DNA from: an uncultured Aquimarina sp.
GTDB lineage: Bacteria; Bacteroidota; Bacteroidia; Flavobacteriales; Flavobacteriaceae
NCBI GenBank assembly: GCA_947496355.1
Contig: CANMCO010000011.1
Location: forward strand, 149,893 to 213,892
Direction of reading: 5' to 3'
Length of the DNA: 64,000 nucleotides
This document shows, one piece after another, positions 50,408 through 60,025 of this stretch (position 1 is the stretch's first letter; each line of letters starts with the position of its first letter). The notes under the pieces are model-generated. The model had not been told where the DNA came from and did no database searches. It saw nothing but the letters and a program-made list of their open reading frames with translations. The position numbers were made by a program, and so were the translations under genes.

Positions 50408-52332
50408 TAGTATATCTCATAAAATCATCACTTTGCATGTTGCTCTTATGGGGCTTTTATGTTCTGTTTTTGGAGAAAGAGAGCATGCATCATACAAAAA
50501 GGTTTTATTTAATTTTCAGCGTGATTTTTGCTCTTTCTATTCCATTAATCACCTTTACATACGAAACCACTGTTGAGACTGTTCCAGAAACATTTCAGCA
50601 ACCAATAACAACCATGGTTTTGTCTGATCAGATCCCTGTAATTGTAGCACCATCTATTGATTATACATCAATACTATTGTGGAGTATATATGGAATAGGA
50701 GTATTGATTTTTGGTTTTCGATTTATTAAAAACCTTAAGAATCTCACAAGAAAAATTAAAATCAATGAGCAATTAAAAGAGCCTTCACACATTAACGTTT
50801 TATTAGGCGATTCTATCATACCCCATACTTTTCTAAAATACATATTCGTTTCTAAAAAAGAGTATCAGGAGAAAAACATTCCAGAAGAAGTATTACTTCA
50901 TGAAAAAACTCATGTTGTACAAAAACATACGCTAGACATATTATTTGTTGAGGTTTTACAAGTTATTTTTTGGTTTAATCCTTTGCTGATTTGGATTAAG
51001 AAAGCTATTAAACTAAATCATGAATTTCTTGCAGATCAAACTGTTCTTAAACGTCAATTTTCTTTACAAACATATATGAACTTGCTCATTACTTATCCTA
51101 ACAGTTCTAATCAAACTGAGTTATCGAGCCCAATAAATTATTCATTAACAAAAAAACGAATTATTATGATGTCAAAACAATTTTCTAAAACCCGAGCAGC
51201 AGCTCGATTGCTGCTGCTTTTACCTGTTTTGTTAATTTGTATGCTACTATTCAATAATGAAATTGTAGCACAACAAACAAATGTGAATTATACAAAAACG
51301 GTTCAGGATACGCATCCCGATAAAAAAATTAAAGTTAGAGTTATTGGTACACAAGTTAATGTAAATGGAACTTCAACAAACCTGAAGGGTTTTGCAAAGA
51401 CCATAGATGAACTTACCAAGCAATGGAAAGATGATGAACTTACAGAGTTTCATTTTGATATTAAGATTTCAAATTCAGATGACAGATTTGTAGAGAAGCT
51501 TAATAATGAATATAGAACAACAAGATTGTATAAGGCAAATCCAGATGGTCATGATTTAATCCCACCACCACCGCCATTACCACCAAGAGTTAAGAAAGGT
51601 CAGATTAGTAATATTCCTCCACCACCAGCCCCTAGAGTTAGAAAGGGAGAAAAAAGTAATATCCCACCTCCACCGGAACCTCCTGCCGCTCCTAAGATAA
51701 AAAAAGGTGTAAAGAGTAGTATTCCTGCACCGCCATCTCCTCCTAACTATTCACATACTGAACGAAATATTGAAGATGAAGTAGAACAAGCAATGATAGA
51801 GGCTGAACAAGCAAGATTTGAATCAGAAATTGAGCAAGAATATGAAATGCATAGCGCTATGAAAGCTTCAGAAAATGCTATGCAAGAGGTGGAAATGGCC
51901 AGAGAAATGGCAATGTTTGAGGCAGAAGGAGCCAGGGAAGCCGCAGAAAGTGCAAGAGTGATGGCAATAGAAAGAGCTCAGAGAGTAAGAGAACAAAGTC
52001 ATTTGAAAAGAGAAGAAGCAAGACAGCGTGTTCACCAAGCTAGAGAGCAAGCCGAAGTTGCAAGAGCTATGGCAATGGAAGAAGCTAGAAAAGCACATGA
52101 AAGCGCGCGACAGGATCAAAGTAAATTAAGAGAAGAAGCTAGACTGCATGCTGAAAAAGCAAGAAAAGAAGCGGAAAAAGCGCGGAAAGAAGCTAGGAAA
52201 GAAGCCGAAAAGGCTCGAGGTGAAGCTAGGAAAGAAGCAGAAAAAGCTAGAAAGCAGGCTCGAAAAGCCATGGAAAAAGCTCGAAAGGAACAACAAAAAT
52301 CCAGAGAAAAGATGGAGAAGGATAGAAATTAA
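50404..52332 (+). CDS. BlaR1/MecR1-type M56 membrane metalloprotease with unusual Pro-rich and Ala/Glu/Arg-rich tail
   Basis: The N-terminal 300 residues hold four membrane helices and the M56 zinc-protease core: HEKTH at about 178 (HExxH), and LNHEFLADQ downstream with the third ligand. After the last helix (about 262-280) comes a periplasmic part with no penicillin-binding domain. It has a proline-rich run (IPPPPPLPPR, three SNIPPPP-type repeats, about 385-450) and a 190-residue Glu/Ala/Arg/Lys helix of degenerate KARKEAEKARKEA repeats. The stimulus is therefore unlikely to be a beta-lactam in the MecR1 way. Partner of the upstream BlaI. Confidence 0.88.
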   Translation: MIVYLIKSSLCMLLLWGFYVLFLEKESMHHTKRFYLIFSVIFALSIPLITFTYETTVETVPETFQQPITTMVLSDQIPVIVAPSIDYTSILLWSIYGIGVLIFGFRFIKNLKNLTRKIKINEQLKEPSHINVLLGDSIIPHTFLKYIFVSKKEYQEKNIPEEVLLHEKTHVVQKHTLDILFVEVLQVIFWFNPLLIWIKKAIKLNHEFLADQTVLKRQFSLQTYMNLLITYPNSSNQTELSSPINYSLTKKRIIMMSKQFSKTRAAARLLLLLPVLLICMLLFNNEIVAQQTNVNYTKTVQDTHPDKKIKVRVIGTQVNVNGTSTNLKGFAKTIDELTKQWKDDELTEFHFDIKISNSDDRFVEKLNNEYRTTRLYKANPDGHDLIPPPPPLPPRVKKGQISNIPPPPAPRVRKGEKSNIPPPPEPPAAPKIKKGVKSSIPAPPSPPNYSHTERNIEDEVEQAMIEAEQARFESEIEQEYEMHSAMKASENAMQEVEMAREMAMFEAEGAREAAESARVMAIERAQRVREQSHLKREEARQRVHQAREQAEVARAMAMEEARKAHESARQDQSKLREEARLHAEKARKEAEKARKEARKEAEKARGEARKEAEKARKQARKAMEKARKEQQKSREKMEKDRN

Positions 52333-52368
52333 TGTTGTACAAGTCCTCACGCAATTTGTAATAGTCAG

Positions 52369-52392
52369 AAACTCCCATATGGGAGTTTTTTT
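52369..52392 (+). terminator. Intrinsic terminator after the M56 gene
   Basis: AAACTCCCAT and its exact complement, no loop, followed by four more T residues. It lies 36 bp after the M56 protein stop. Confidence 0.87.
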
Positions 52393-52450
52393 GTACAACA
52401 TTTACTTATAAATCAGCGTTATAGACCTATTGTCAATCAAAAACCCTTAG

Positions 52451-53554
52451 ATGATGTTAAAACGTTTTTTTATTTTATGTTCCGGAGCAGATGCCGATAT
52501 TTTGGCAGATTGTTCTAGTGGAGAACAGAACAAATATGCCGGTATAGGAGCTACGGTATTTTTTACAGCTGTAATGGCTTTTATTGCAGCTAGTTATGCA
52601 CTGTATACAGTGTTTGATAATTATTTTGGAGCCATATTTTTTGGTTTGATATGGGGATTGCTAATCTTCAATCTGGATCGATTTATTGTTTCTACTATTA
52701 AGAAAAAGGACAACTTTATAGATGAACTTCTACAGGCTTCTCCAAGAATTGTTTTGGCAATAATTATAGCTATTGTCATTTCCAAACCATTGGAAATGAA
52801 AATTTTTGAAAAAGAAATCGATCGTGTTTTATTAGAACAAAAGAATGATTTTACATTAGCTAACAAGGAACAAATAGCTACTCAATATACACCCGTTATT
52901 GCTTCAATTGATTCTGAAATTATTTCTTTAAAGGAAGAAGTGAATGCAAAAGAGACAGAGGTGAATGACTTATATGAAACGTATATCGCCGAAGCTGAAG
53001 GGCGAAAAGGAACAGAGCTTATTGGGAAAGGGCCTGTTTATAAAGAAAAACGTGAAAAACATGATGCTGCTTTAGCAGAGTTGGCTGAGTTGAAAAAAAC
53101 GAATGCAGATAAAATTGGAACACTGGAAACTCAAAAAGCGCAATTGGCAAGCGAATATGATGATCAAGTGGTTAATTCACAGCCAATAATTGATAATTTT
53201 GATGGATTGATGGCAAGAATAAGCGCATTAGATGTATTGCCATGGTTGCCGAGCTTCTTTATATTTTTATTGTTTTTGGCAATAGAAACCTCTCCGATTA
53301 TAGCAAAACTACTTTCTCCAAAAGGAGAATATGATTATAAATTAGAAGATATAGAGGGAGAAGTAAAAACTTGGGTAGCACAAAAAGAAGGTCAACGTAG
53401 TGTATTATTAGAAACTGATCATACAATCAACGATAGAGTATATGGCGATCTTACTGAAGAAGAAGAATTATATGCTTATAAAAAGAAAATTGCTCGAGAG
53501 ATGATGAAGAAACAGCAAGATGCTTTTTATAAAAGGCAAACAGGAATATTATAA
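52451..53554 (+). CDS. DUF4407 membrane protein
   Basis: 367 residues. N-terminal FILCSGADADILADCSSGEQ, then four hydrophobic segments (about 31-52, 57-77, 97-114 and 262-282) and the conserved LIWGLLIFNLDRFIV mark DUF4407. Between membrane segments 3 and 4 is a coiled-coil stretch of about 140 residues. ATG 52451 and the ATG 3 bp downstream are both possible starts. Function unknown. Confidence 0.85.
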   Translation: MMLKRFFILCSGADADILADCSSGEQNKYAGIGATVFFTAVMAFIAASYALYTVFDNYFGAIFFGLIWGLLIFNLDRFIVSTIKKKDNFIDELLQASPRIVLAIIIAIVISKPLEMKIFEKEIDRVLLEQKNDFTLANKEQIATQYTPVIASIDSEIISLKEEVNAKETEVNDLYETYIAEAEGRKGTELIGKGPVYKEKREKHDAALAELAELKKTNADKIGTLETQKAQLASEYDDQVVNSQPIIDNFDGLMARISALDVLPWLPSFFIFLLFLAIETSPIIAKLLSPKGEYDYKLEDIEGEVKTWVAQKEGQRSVLLETDHTINDRVYGDLTEEEELYAYKKKIAREMMKKQQDAFYKRQTGIL

Positions 53555-53563
53555 ATAAAAAAG

Positions 53564-53587
53564 TCATTCCGCCACAAGCCGGAATGA
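53564..53587. terminator. Bidirectional hairpin between convergent genes
   Basis: TCATTCCG and CGGAATGA form an 8-bp stem over CCACAAGC, with A-rich and A/T-rich flanks. It lies between the DUF4407 and D-amino-acid-oxidase-like stop codons, which are 47 bp apart. The sequence also resembles a common interspersed flavobacterial repeat. Confidence 0.65.
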
Positions 53588-53601
53588 TAAAACCAGAACT
53601 T

Positions 53602-54849
53602 CTAAAACCTTCTATCTGGGTGGTATACATCCAGATCTAAAGAAGGTTTTTTATTTGAAATAATTTCTGAGACCAGTTTTCCTGTAGATGGTCCCATACT
53701 CCATCCCATCATAGCATGCCCGGTAGCAATGGTTAAGTTTTCACATTTATCCGACTTCCCTATATAAGGCATCCCATCTGGAGTTACAGGTCTAAGGCCG
53801 CAAGCTGCCATATCTTTTTCTTGTTTATTTAGTTCGATATTAGGGAAGTATTTTTTTGTAGCAGCTGCAATAGCCTCAACTCTAACTTTATTAATGTTAT
53901 GATTAATACCGGCAATTTCCATAGTTCCTGCAAATCGGGTAAATCCTTGCATTGGGGTTATTGCCACTTTAGCTTCGGCCAAAATTGAGGGTATGGTGAT
54001 TCCTAAATCCCTCTCAGAATTAATTCGATACCCTTTTCCGGCTTCAAGAAGTAATTTAATTCCTAGTTTCTTACTTAGTAAACTTGACCACGACCCTGTT
54101 GCTAATATAAATTCATCAGCAGTATAGGTATGGTTGATATTTGTTACAGAAGTGATTTTCCCGTTCTTGACTGTAAAATCCTTTATTTTTTCATTTTTGT
54201 GAATTAATACCCCAGAAGATTCTAAATATGTTTTCATTTCATTCATAAATGCATGCGGAGTTGTATGTGCATCACATTCATATAGGATAGCACCTTTGGC
54301 ATTTAGTTTTGCATTGGGTTGCATTTTTTTGAGGTCTGATATAGAAACCTCTCTTACTGGCAAACCTTCGTTTTGAGCTATTTGCGCTACCGAGATTTCT
54401 TCTTCGAGCATTTTTTCGGTTTGACAGATCATCAATAAGCCTTTTTGCTCTAATTGAAAATTAAAATTCTCATTTTCCTTGATTTCAGAATATAGATCTC
54501 TTCCAAGTAACGCGATATCCTTGATAGCAGAAATAGATCTGTCTACGTTTTTTGACGAACAAGATTTATTAAAAGCCCACACCCAACATAGAAAATCAGA
54601 ATTAAAGCGGGGTTTTATGAATAAAGGACTTGCAGGATTAAACATCCATTTTAACCCTTTTTTCATTACTCCGGGAGCCGCAAGAGGTATGATATGACTT
54701 GGGGATAGATATCCAGCATTGATATAAGAAGCACCGTAATCCATTGTGGATTGATCAATTATCGTTACCTGATGTCCTTCTTTATGCAAATAATACGCAG
54801 AACACAATCCAATTATTCCGCCACCTATTATTACAATTTCTTTTGCCAT
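53602..54849 (-). CDS. FAD-dependent D-amino-acid dehydrogenase (DadA family), probable D-hydroxyproline dehydrogenase
   Basis: FAD-binding Rossmann motif IVIIGGGIIGLCSAYYLHKE at the N-terminus and the second FAD region ACGLRPVTPDGMPYIG with ATGHAMMGWSMGP at the C-terminus identify the DadA/GlyOx family. It is last in an operon with 4-hydroxyproline epimerase, a semialdehyde dehydrogenase and a DapA-like deaminase. In the known pathway a flavoenzyme oxidises cis-4-hydroxy-D-proline to pyrroline-4-hydroxy-2-carboxylate, so that assignment follows from context. Cytoplasmic or membrane-associated. Confidence 0.88.
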   Translation of the reverse strand: MAKEIVIIGGGIIGLCSAYYLHKEGHQVTIIDQSTMDYGASYINAGYLSPSHIIPLAAPGVMKKGLKWMFNPASPLFIKPRFNSDFLCWVWAFNKSCSSKNVDRSISAIKDIALLGRDLYSEIKENENFNFQLEQKGLLMICQTEKMLEEEISVAQIAQNEGLPVREVSISDLKKMQPNAKLNAKGAILYECDAHTTPHAFMNEMKTYLESSGVLIHKNEKIKDFTVKNGKITSVTNINHTYTADEFILATGSWSSLLSKKLGIKLLLEAGKGYRINSERDLGITIPSILAEAKVAITPMQGFTRFAGTMEIAGINHNINKVRVEAIAAATKKYFPNIELNKQEKDMAACGLRPVTPDGMPYIGKSDKCENLTIATGHAMMGWSMGPSTGKLVSEIISNKKPSLDLDVYHPDRRF

Positions 54850-54850
54850 A

Positions 54851-55861
54851 TTAAATCACTTGAAAACCATGGGCATATGGATCATCTTGATCATCAATTA
54901 TGATGGTATTATATCCATAAATTTTTGCCCAACCCTGAATACTTGGTATGATTGCTTTTTTGTTATCTAACTCTGTTTCTTCTTCAATTCTTCCTATAAA
55001 TTTACTTCCTATATAGCTTTCATGTATATACTCATCTCCTTTTTTTAATTTTCCTTTGGCATGTAATTGTGCCATACGAGCAGAGGTTCCTGTTCCACAA
55101 GGAGAACGATCAATGGCTTTTTCGCCATAGAAAACCGCATTTCTTCCTGATGAAGTGGGATCAATAGGATTACCCGTCCACAGTAAATGACTCACATCTC
55201 GTATAGTCTCATTTTCGGGATGAATAAAAAAATCAGGGTATTTTTCGTTTATTTTTTCTCTTAGAACTTGAGAGTATTGTATTAGTTTTCCGGCTGTAAA
55301 ATCTTGGACTCCGCTAAAATTTTTCTGTGGATCTACAATAGCATAAAAGTTCCCTCCATAAGCAACATCAAAAATAAGTTCCCCTAATTCTGGACAATCA
55401 ATAATCAAATCTTCCTTGGCAAGATATGATTTTACATTTTTTAGTCGCACCCAGTCTACTTTTTTACCTGTTTGTTGGTATTCTATTTCTACTAATCCTG
55501 CAGGAGTCTCCATCCTAATTTTTCCAGGAGTTTTTGGCTGTATTAATCTTTCTTCAATGGCAATGGTTATTGTTCCTATGGTTCCGTGACCACACATGGG
55601 TAGACATCCCGAGGTCTCTATGAATAGAATGGCAAAATCGTTATTGGGATCATGAGGTTCAAATAAAAAACTACCACTCATCATATCATGACCTCGTGGT
55701 TCATACATTAATCCTGTTCTTATCCAATCGTATGAAGCAAGAAAATACTGGCGTTTTTCACTCATCGTTTTACCAATAAGATTAGGTTTTCCTGTGGTAA
55801 CTACCCGAACTGGGTTTCCACAGGTGTGAGCATCAATACATTTGAAAATTGTACAGCCCAT
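54851..55861 (-). CDS. 4-hydroxyproline 2-epimerase (proline racemase family)
   Basis: ATG 55861 (MGCTIFKCIDAHTCGNPVR) avoids overlap with the upstream ALDH stop (55863); ATG 55891 would add ten residues. Both catalytic cysteines are present, in PMCGHGTIGT and in DRSPCGTGTSARMA, so it is an epimerase and not a trans-3-hydroxyproline dehydratase. It converts trans-4-hydroxy-L-proline to cis-4-hydroxy-D-proline, the first pathway step. It lies 1 bp from the next gene in the operon. Confidence 0.93.
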   Translation of the reverse strand: MGCTIFKCIDAHTCGNPVRVVTTGKPNLIGKTMSEKRQYFLASYDWIRTGLMYEPRGHDMMSGSFLFEPHDPNNDFAILFIETSGCLPMCGHGTIGTITIAIEERLIQPKTPGKIRMETPAGLVEIEYQQTGKKVDWVRLKNVKSYLAKEDLIIDCPELGELIFDVAYGGNFYAIVDPQKNFSGVQDFTAGKLIQYSQVLREKINEKYPDFFIHPENETIRDVSHLLWTGNPIDPTSSGRNAVFYGEKAIDRSPCGTGTSARMAQLHAKGKLKKGDEYIHESYIGSKFIGRIEEETELDNKKAIIPSIQGWAKIYGYNTIIIDDQDDPYAHGFQVI

Positions 55862-55862
55862 C

Positions 55863-57446
55863 TTAGATCGATTTATTGGTTTGTTTACCATTTACCAATC
55901 TAGAAATATCAAGCGGATTTTCATTCTTCAATTCATCTGGCAATAGATCATTAGGCCAACTTTGATAACTAAATGGTCGTACCCATCTTTTTATAGAATG
56001 AATTCCTACCGCAGTAAATCTACTATCTGTAGATGCAGGATATGGACCACCATGCAACATTGCCGGGCATACTTCTACCCCTGTTGGTACACCATTAAAG
56101 ATGATTCTTCCTACTCGGTTTTGTAATGCTTCGATAATCGAACTATATTTTGAGACTTCCTTATCCTCTGCAAGGATGGTTCCCGTAAGTTGCCCTTCTA
56201 GATTTGATATTATTGTTTCTAATTCTTCAGCATTTTCGCATTGTACCACCATAGAAAATGGTCCGAAAACTTCTTGATGTAGCGTCGGGTTTTCTAAAAA
56301 TGTTTTTCCTTCTACCGCAGTAACGGTCTGTCTGGCATAATTAACCGCAACATCTTGATCATATTCTGCTGTAACAGACAATCCATGTTGTTGTAGTGCA
56401 GTTGTTTTATTTCTTTCATAATTGCCAATTATATTGGGGTGTAGCATACAGGAAGGCTCGATTTTCACGATTTCATTAGAAAGTACATTTATAAAATCAT
56501 TTAGAGGCGCTCCTTTAATACCTATAATCAAACCAGGATTGGTACAAAATTGTCCGGTTCCTAAGGTGATAGATTTGGCATATGTTTTTGCCAAGACTTC
56601 TCCTTGGTTTTTTATAGCTTCAGGTAATAGAATTACCGGATTTACACTTCCCATTTCTGCAAATACAGGTATAGGCTCTGGTCGTTGGGATGCTAAATCA
56701 AACAACGCTCTGCCTCCACGAATACTACCGGTAAAGCCTACTGCTTTTATATTTGGATGTTTTACTAGCTGAACTCCAACTTCGATTCCGGCGCTATTTA
56801 GGTTAGAAAACACACCATTTGGCATTCCTGTTTTCTGAGCAGCCTTATGAATAGCAGAAGCTATTAGTTCACCTGTTCCTGCATGCATGGGGTGTGATTT
56901 TACAATAACAGGACAACCTGCAGCAAAAGCAGCCGCTGTATCACCACCAGCGGTAGAGTAGGCTAAAGGGAAATTGCTTGCTCCAAAGACTACTACTGGA
57001 CCAAGAGGAACAAGCATTTTTCTAATATCTTGCTTAGGGATTGGAGTTCTGTCCAGATCGGCTGTATCTATTGTAGCTTCTACCCAAGATCCCTCTGACA
57101 CAAGATTTGCGAATGCTCTAAGTTGCCCAATAGTTCTTCCACGTTCTCCTTTTGCTCGTCCTTCGGGTAAGCCGGTCTCAGATATATATGTTTTGATTAA
57201 AATATCGTCTAATGCCAGGATTTCATCTGCAATAGCATTTAGAAATTCTTCTTTCTTAGTCCGGGAAGTATTTTTAAAAATCTTGAAAGCTTGTGAAGCT
57301 AAGACAACGGCTTTTTCTATTTCCTCACTAGATGCTTCAAAAAAAGTATGATCATTTTCAATATTTAATTTGGGATTAAACGTTCTATAAGTTTTGCTGC
57401 CGTTAGCAGAAAGTTGATTGCCAATGTAATTTTTACCAGTTATCAT
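55863..57446 (-). CDS. 2,5-dioxovalerate (alpha-ketoglutarate semialdehyde) dehydrogenase
   Basis: 527 residues, the length of the KGSADH subgroup of aldehyde dehydrogenases. The catalytic Glu in FAEMGSVNPVIL and the catalytic Cys in GTGQFCTNPGL are present, along with VVFGASNFPLAYSTAGGDTA in the NAD(P) site. It oxidises 2-oxoglutarate semialdehyde, the product of hydroxyproline or pentose/uronate breakdown, to 2-oxoglutarate. The adjoining epimerase and deaminase favour the hydroxyproline route. Confidence 0.9.
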   Translation of the reverse strand: MITGKNYIGNQLSANGSKTYRTFNPKLNIENDHTFFEASSEEIEKAVVLASQAFKIFKNTSRTKKEEFLNAIADEILALDDILIKTYISETGLPEGRAKGERGRTIGQLRAFANLVSEGSWVEATIDTADLDRTPIPKQDIRKMLVPLGPVVVFGASNFPLAYSTAGGDTAAAFAAGCPVIVKSHPMHAGTGELIASAIHKAAQKTGMPNGVFSNLNSAGIEVGVQLVKHPNIKAVGFTGSIRGGRALFDLASQRPEPIPVFAEMGSVNPVILLPEAIKNQGEVLAKTYAKSITLGTGQFCTNPGLIIGIKGAPLNDFINVLSNEIVKIEPSCMLHPNIIGNYERNKTTALQQHGLSVTAEYDQDVAVNYARQTVTAVEGKTFLENPTLHQEVFGPFSMVVQCENAEELETIISNLEGQLTGTILAEDKEVSKYSSIIEALQNRVGRIIFNGVPTGVEVCPAMLHGGPYPASTDSRFTAVGIHSIKRWVRPFSYQSWPNDLLPDELKNENPLDISRLVNGKQTNKSI

Positions 57447-57478
57447 GGTTTTAATGATTTAATGTGAAAATGAGTTGA

Positions 57479-58396
57479 TTAATTCAACGTTTTATAATCT
57501 GGCAGAGTTGGCCTTGTTTTTAGGCCGTTTTCTATGATGTTCAGTACCTTTTTTCGTTCCTCTCCAACAAGTGGTAATCTGGGAGCTCTTACGTTTTCGG
57601 TACCAATTCCTGTAGCTACTTCTGCTAGTTTAATGTTTTGTACTAATTTAGGGTTTATGTCTAACTCTAGCAACGGTAAAAACCAACGATAAATTTCTAT
57701 AGCCTCTTTTATTCTTCCTGCTTTTTGGAGTTCGTAAATAGCTACTGTTTCTGCCGGAAAAGCATCTACTAACCCAGCAACCCAGCCATCAGCACCCATT
57801 AATAAACTTTCTAAAGCAAGAGTGTCTACTCCCGATAAGATTTTTAGTCGATTTCCAAACCTATTTTTGATTCGTGTGACATTAGAAATATCTCTTGTAG
57901 ATTCTTTTACTGCTTGTATATTATCTAACGTCAATAACTCTTCAAACATATCCAGGGTGACTTCAATTTTATAATCAACAGGATTGTTGTAAATCATAAT
58001 AGGTAGATCTGTGCTTTTGGCAACTTCCTTAAAATAAACCACTGTTTCTCTATCTCCTGCTTTATAACGCATAGGAGGAAGCATCATTAAACCGTTGGCT
58101 CCATCCTCTTTTGCTTTTCTAGCTGCTTCAATAGCTCCTTTGGTGGTTTGCTCTGCAATATTAATAATCACAGGAACCCTATTTTCAACAATTTTGACTG
58201 TAGTCCTTACTAATATTCTTTTTTCTTCGTCACTAAGTGTACTGGCCTCGCCTAATGTTCCTCCAAGTATTATCCCATTCACTCCTGCTTCTAATTGTGC
58301 ATTTATGTTTACTTCAAACATTTCTAAGTCTAATGTATCTTCTTGTGTGAATTTCGTGGTGACTGCAGGCATCACACCTTTCCAATTTATTACCAT
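57479..58396 (-). CDS. DapA-family enzyme, probable pyrroline-4-hydroxy-2-carboxylate deaminase
   Basis: ATG 58396 (MVINWKGVMPAVTTKF) fits the family; a start at 58414 is possible. The TIM-barrel aldolase superfamily is seen from GVNGIILGGTLGEASTLS (substrate loop), MIYNNPVDYK (Tyr) and IQAVKESTRDISN (Schiff-base Lys). In this operon the expected reaction is deamination of pyrroline-4-hydroxy-2-carboxylate to 2-oxoglutarate semialdehyde, not lysine synthesis. It is first in the operon, divergent from the AraC regulator. Confidence 0.88.
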   Translation of the reverse strand: MVINWKGVMPAVTTKFTQEDTLDLEMFEVNINAQLEAGVNGIILGGTLGEASTLSDEEKRILVRTTVKIVENRVPVIINIAEQTTKGAIEAARKAKEDGANGLMMLPPMRYKAGDRETVVYFKEVAKSTDLPIMIYNNPVDYKIEVTLDMFEELLTLDNIQAVKESTRDISNVTRIKNRFGNRLKILSGVDTLALESLLMGADGWVAGLVDAFPAETVAIYELQKAGRIKEAIEIYRWFLPLLELDINPKLVQNIKLAEVATGIGTENVRAPRLPLVGEERKKVLNIIENGLKTRPTLPDYKTLN

Positions 58397-58524
58397 AATT
58401 GAGTTTTTATTCAAAGATATTGCTAAACCTACCTATGATATACTTTGAAATTATCTAGATATAATACTATATTATCTCATATTTTGTAATTTGTTAATAA
58501 TATGAGTAATATTGATTCAGTTAT

Positions 58525-59385
58525 ATGCGAGTTCTACCTTTTAAAATACCGAAAACTTCAGGAGATACCCTTATTATTCAGGAGGATAAGGAACTTGTTT
58601 TTTATGATAAACTTCATCAACATGAAGAGATTCAATTATCACTTATTGTATCTGGCGAAGGGAGTTTGATCGTTGGTGACACCATTACAAATTATAAAGT
58701 AGGTGATGTATTCGCTTTTGGAAGCCAGGTCCCTCATGTGCTAAAAAGTAGTCCCTCTGATACGAAATCATATATGATTTCTATATTTTTTACAAAGCAG
58801 TCGTTTGGTCATGGATTTTTTGAACTTTCAGAGTTTCAGGATATATCTAATTTTTTTGCTGATTTACCATTTGGAGTTGCGACACTAACTCTGAAAGAAG
58901 AATTGAAAGAACAGTTTTTTGCTATTAAAAATAAGAAGCATCGATTAGATCGTTTTATGATTTTTATACGCATTTTGAAACTATTTAATGAGGCAGAAAC
59001 AACTACAATTTCTTCATCAATTACAAAAAGAAATTATACCGATGATGAAGGAAAACGAATGGCTGACGTTTTTCAATTAGTCATGAATGATTTTTATAGT
59101 GATATTAGTTTACAAGAGGTTTCGGATATAGCGAATATGACTCCCAATGCCTTTTGTAGATATTTTAAACAAAGAACTAATAAAACTTTCTTTCAGTTTT
59201 TGACAGAGGTACGGATTGAGAATGCATGTCAGGTTATTTCTAAAAATAGAGATACAACAATTGCAGAAGCATCTTACTCTAGCGGTTTTAAAAACCTTTC
59301 TAATTTTAATCGTAAGTTTAAAAAGATAAAAGGAGTAACCCCATCAGAGTTTAGGAAGAATGCATATGATTCTTACTCTATTTAA
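58525..59385 (+). CDS. AraC-family regulator of the hydroxyproline operon
   Basis: An N-terminal cupin (QHEEIQLSLIVSGEGSLIVG, residues about 10-95) binds an effector, and a C-terminal double HTH follows (DISLQEVSDIANMTPNAFCR and NACQVISKNRDTTIAEASYS) ending in SNFNRKFKKIKGVTPSEFRK. The gene is divergent from the catabolic operon with only about 110-130 bp between, so it very likely controls it, with hydroxyproline or an intermediate as ligand (inference). Confidence 0.9.
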   Translation: MRVLPFKIPKTSGDTLIIQEDKELVFYDKLHQHEEIQLSLIVSGEGSLIVGDTITNYKVGDVFAFGSQVPHVLKSSPSDTKSYMISIFFTKQSFGHGFFELSEFQDISNFFADLPFGVATLTLKEELKEQFFAIKNKKHRLDRFMIFIRILKLFNEAETTTISSSITKRNYTDDEGKRMADVFQLVMNDFYSDISLQEVSDIANMTPNAFCRYFKQRTNKTFFQFLTEVRIENACQVISKNRDTTIAEASYSSGFKNLSNFNRKFKKIKGVTPSEFRKNAYDSYSI

Positions 59386-59440
59386 TTATTTATGATGTTA
59401 CAGTTGGTTAATTATAAAAATCTGGAAAACAGCTTATTAT

Positions 59441-60025
59441 CTACGTTTGGTTTTGAGTAATTTTTGTACTCTTATTTCTTTTTATTTCATACCACAATTC
59501 TACCATTCCGTCCTTGTATGCAGTAACATCCTTTAAATGCAGTAGTTGTTCTCGACCAATATAATCAAAAAACAGTGTTCCATCTCCAAGAATCACTGGC
59601 ATGATCGACAATATTATGTCGTCTGCTAGTTTCAATCGGATAAATTCTTTGGTAACCATAGCTCCACCAACCATCCATATATTATTGTAATTTGGCTTTA
59701 ATTGGTCGTTTACAAGTTTATCCAGGTCGCCAGAGCAGAACTTGACATTTTTTCTGTTGGTTATCAGGTCTCTATGAGTCAATACTATAACGGGCAGATC
59801 ACCATAGGGCCATCCAAGTTCAATCGCATGTTCATATGTTCTGGAACCCATAACATAGCAGTCTATGCCTTTGATAAACTCCTCGATATCTTCCCGGCTA
59901 AGAGTAATTCCCTTGTCGTAATTGTCTGTTGATTGAAGCCAAGAAACGGTTCCGTCTTTTTTAGCAATAAAGCCGTCAAGACTTGAAACCATATGTAGCG
60001 TTACTTTGGATATGTTCGTCGGCAT
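59441..60025 (-). CDS. Dihydrofolate reductase/RibD C-terminal family protein
   Basis: 194 residues with the YyaP/YwjB-type fold: VSSLDGFIAKKDGTVSWL, the Rossmann-like GSRTYEHAIELGWPYG, and NIWMVGGAMVTKEFIRL followed by IMPVILGDGTLFF. These NAD(P)H-dependent reductase-fold proteins are mostly uncharacterised. It is monocistronic and converges with the AraC gene. Confidence 0.87.
   Translation of the reverse strand: MPTNISKVTLHMVSSLDGFIAKKDGTVSWLQSTDNYDKGITLSREDIEEFIKGIDCYVMGSRTYEHAIELGWPYGDLPVIVLTHRDLITNRKNVKFCSGDLDKLVNDQLKPNYNNIWMVGGAMVTKEFIRLKLADDIILSIMPVILGDGTLFFDYIGREQLLHLKDVTAYKDGMVELWYEIKRNKSTKITQNQT

Noticed and set aside
51960..52332. Repetitive DNA here as a CRISPR or tandem-repeat array
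   Set aside because: It is coding sequence for a degenerate Ala/Glu/Arg/Lys helix; no constant repeat with variable spacers exists. No CRISPR array was seen anywhere in the window.
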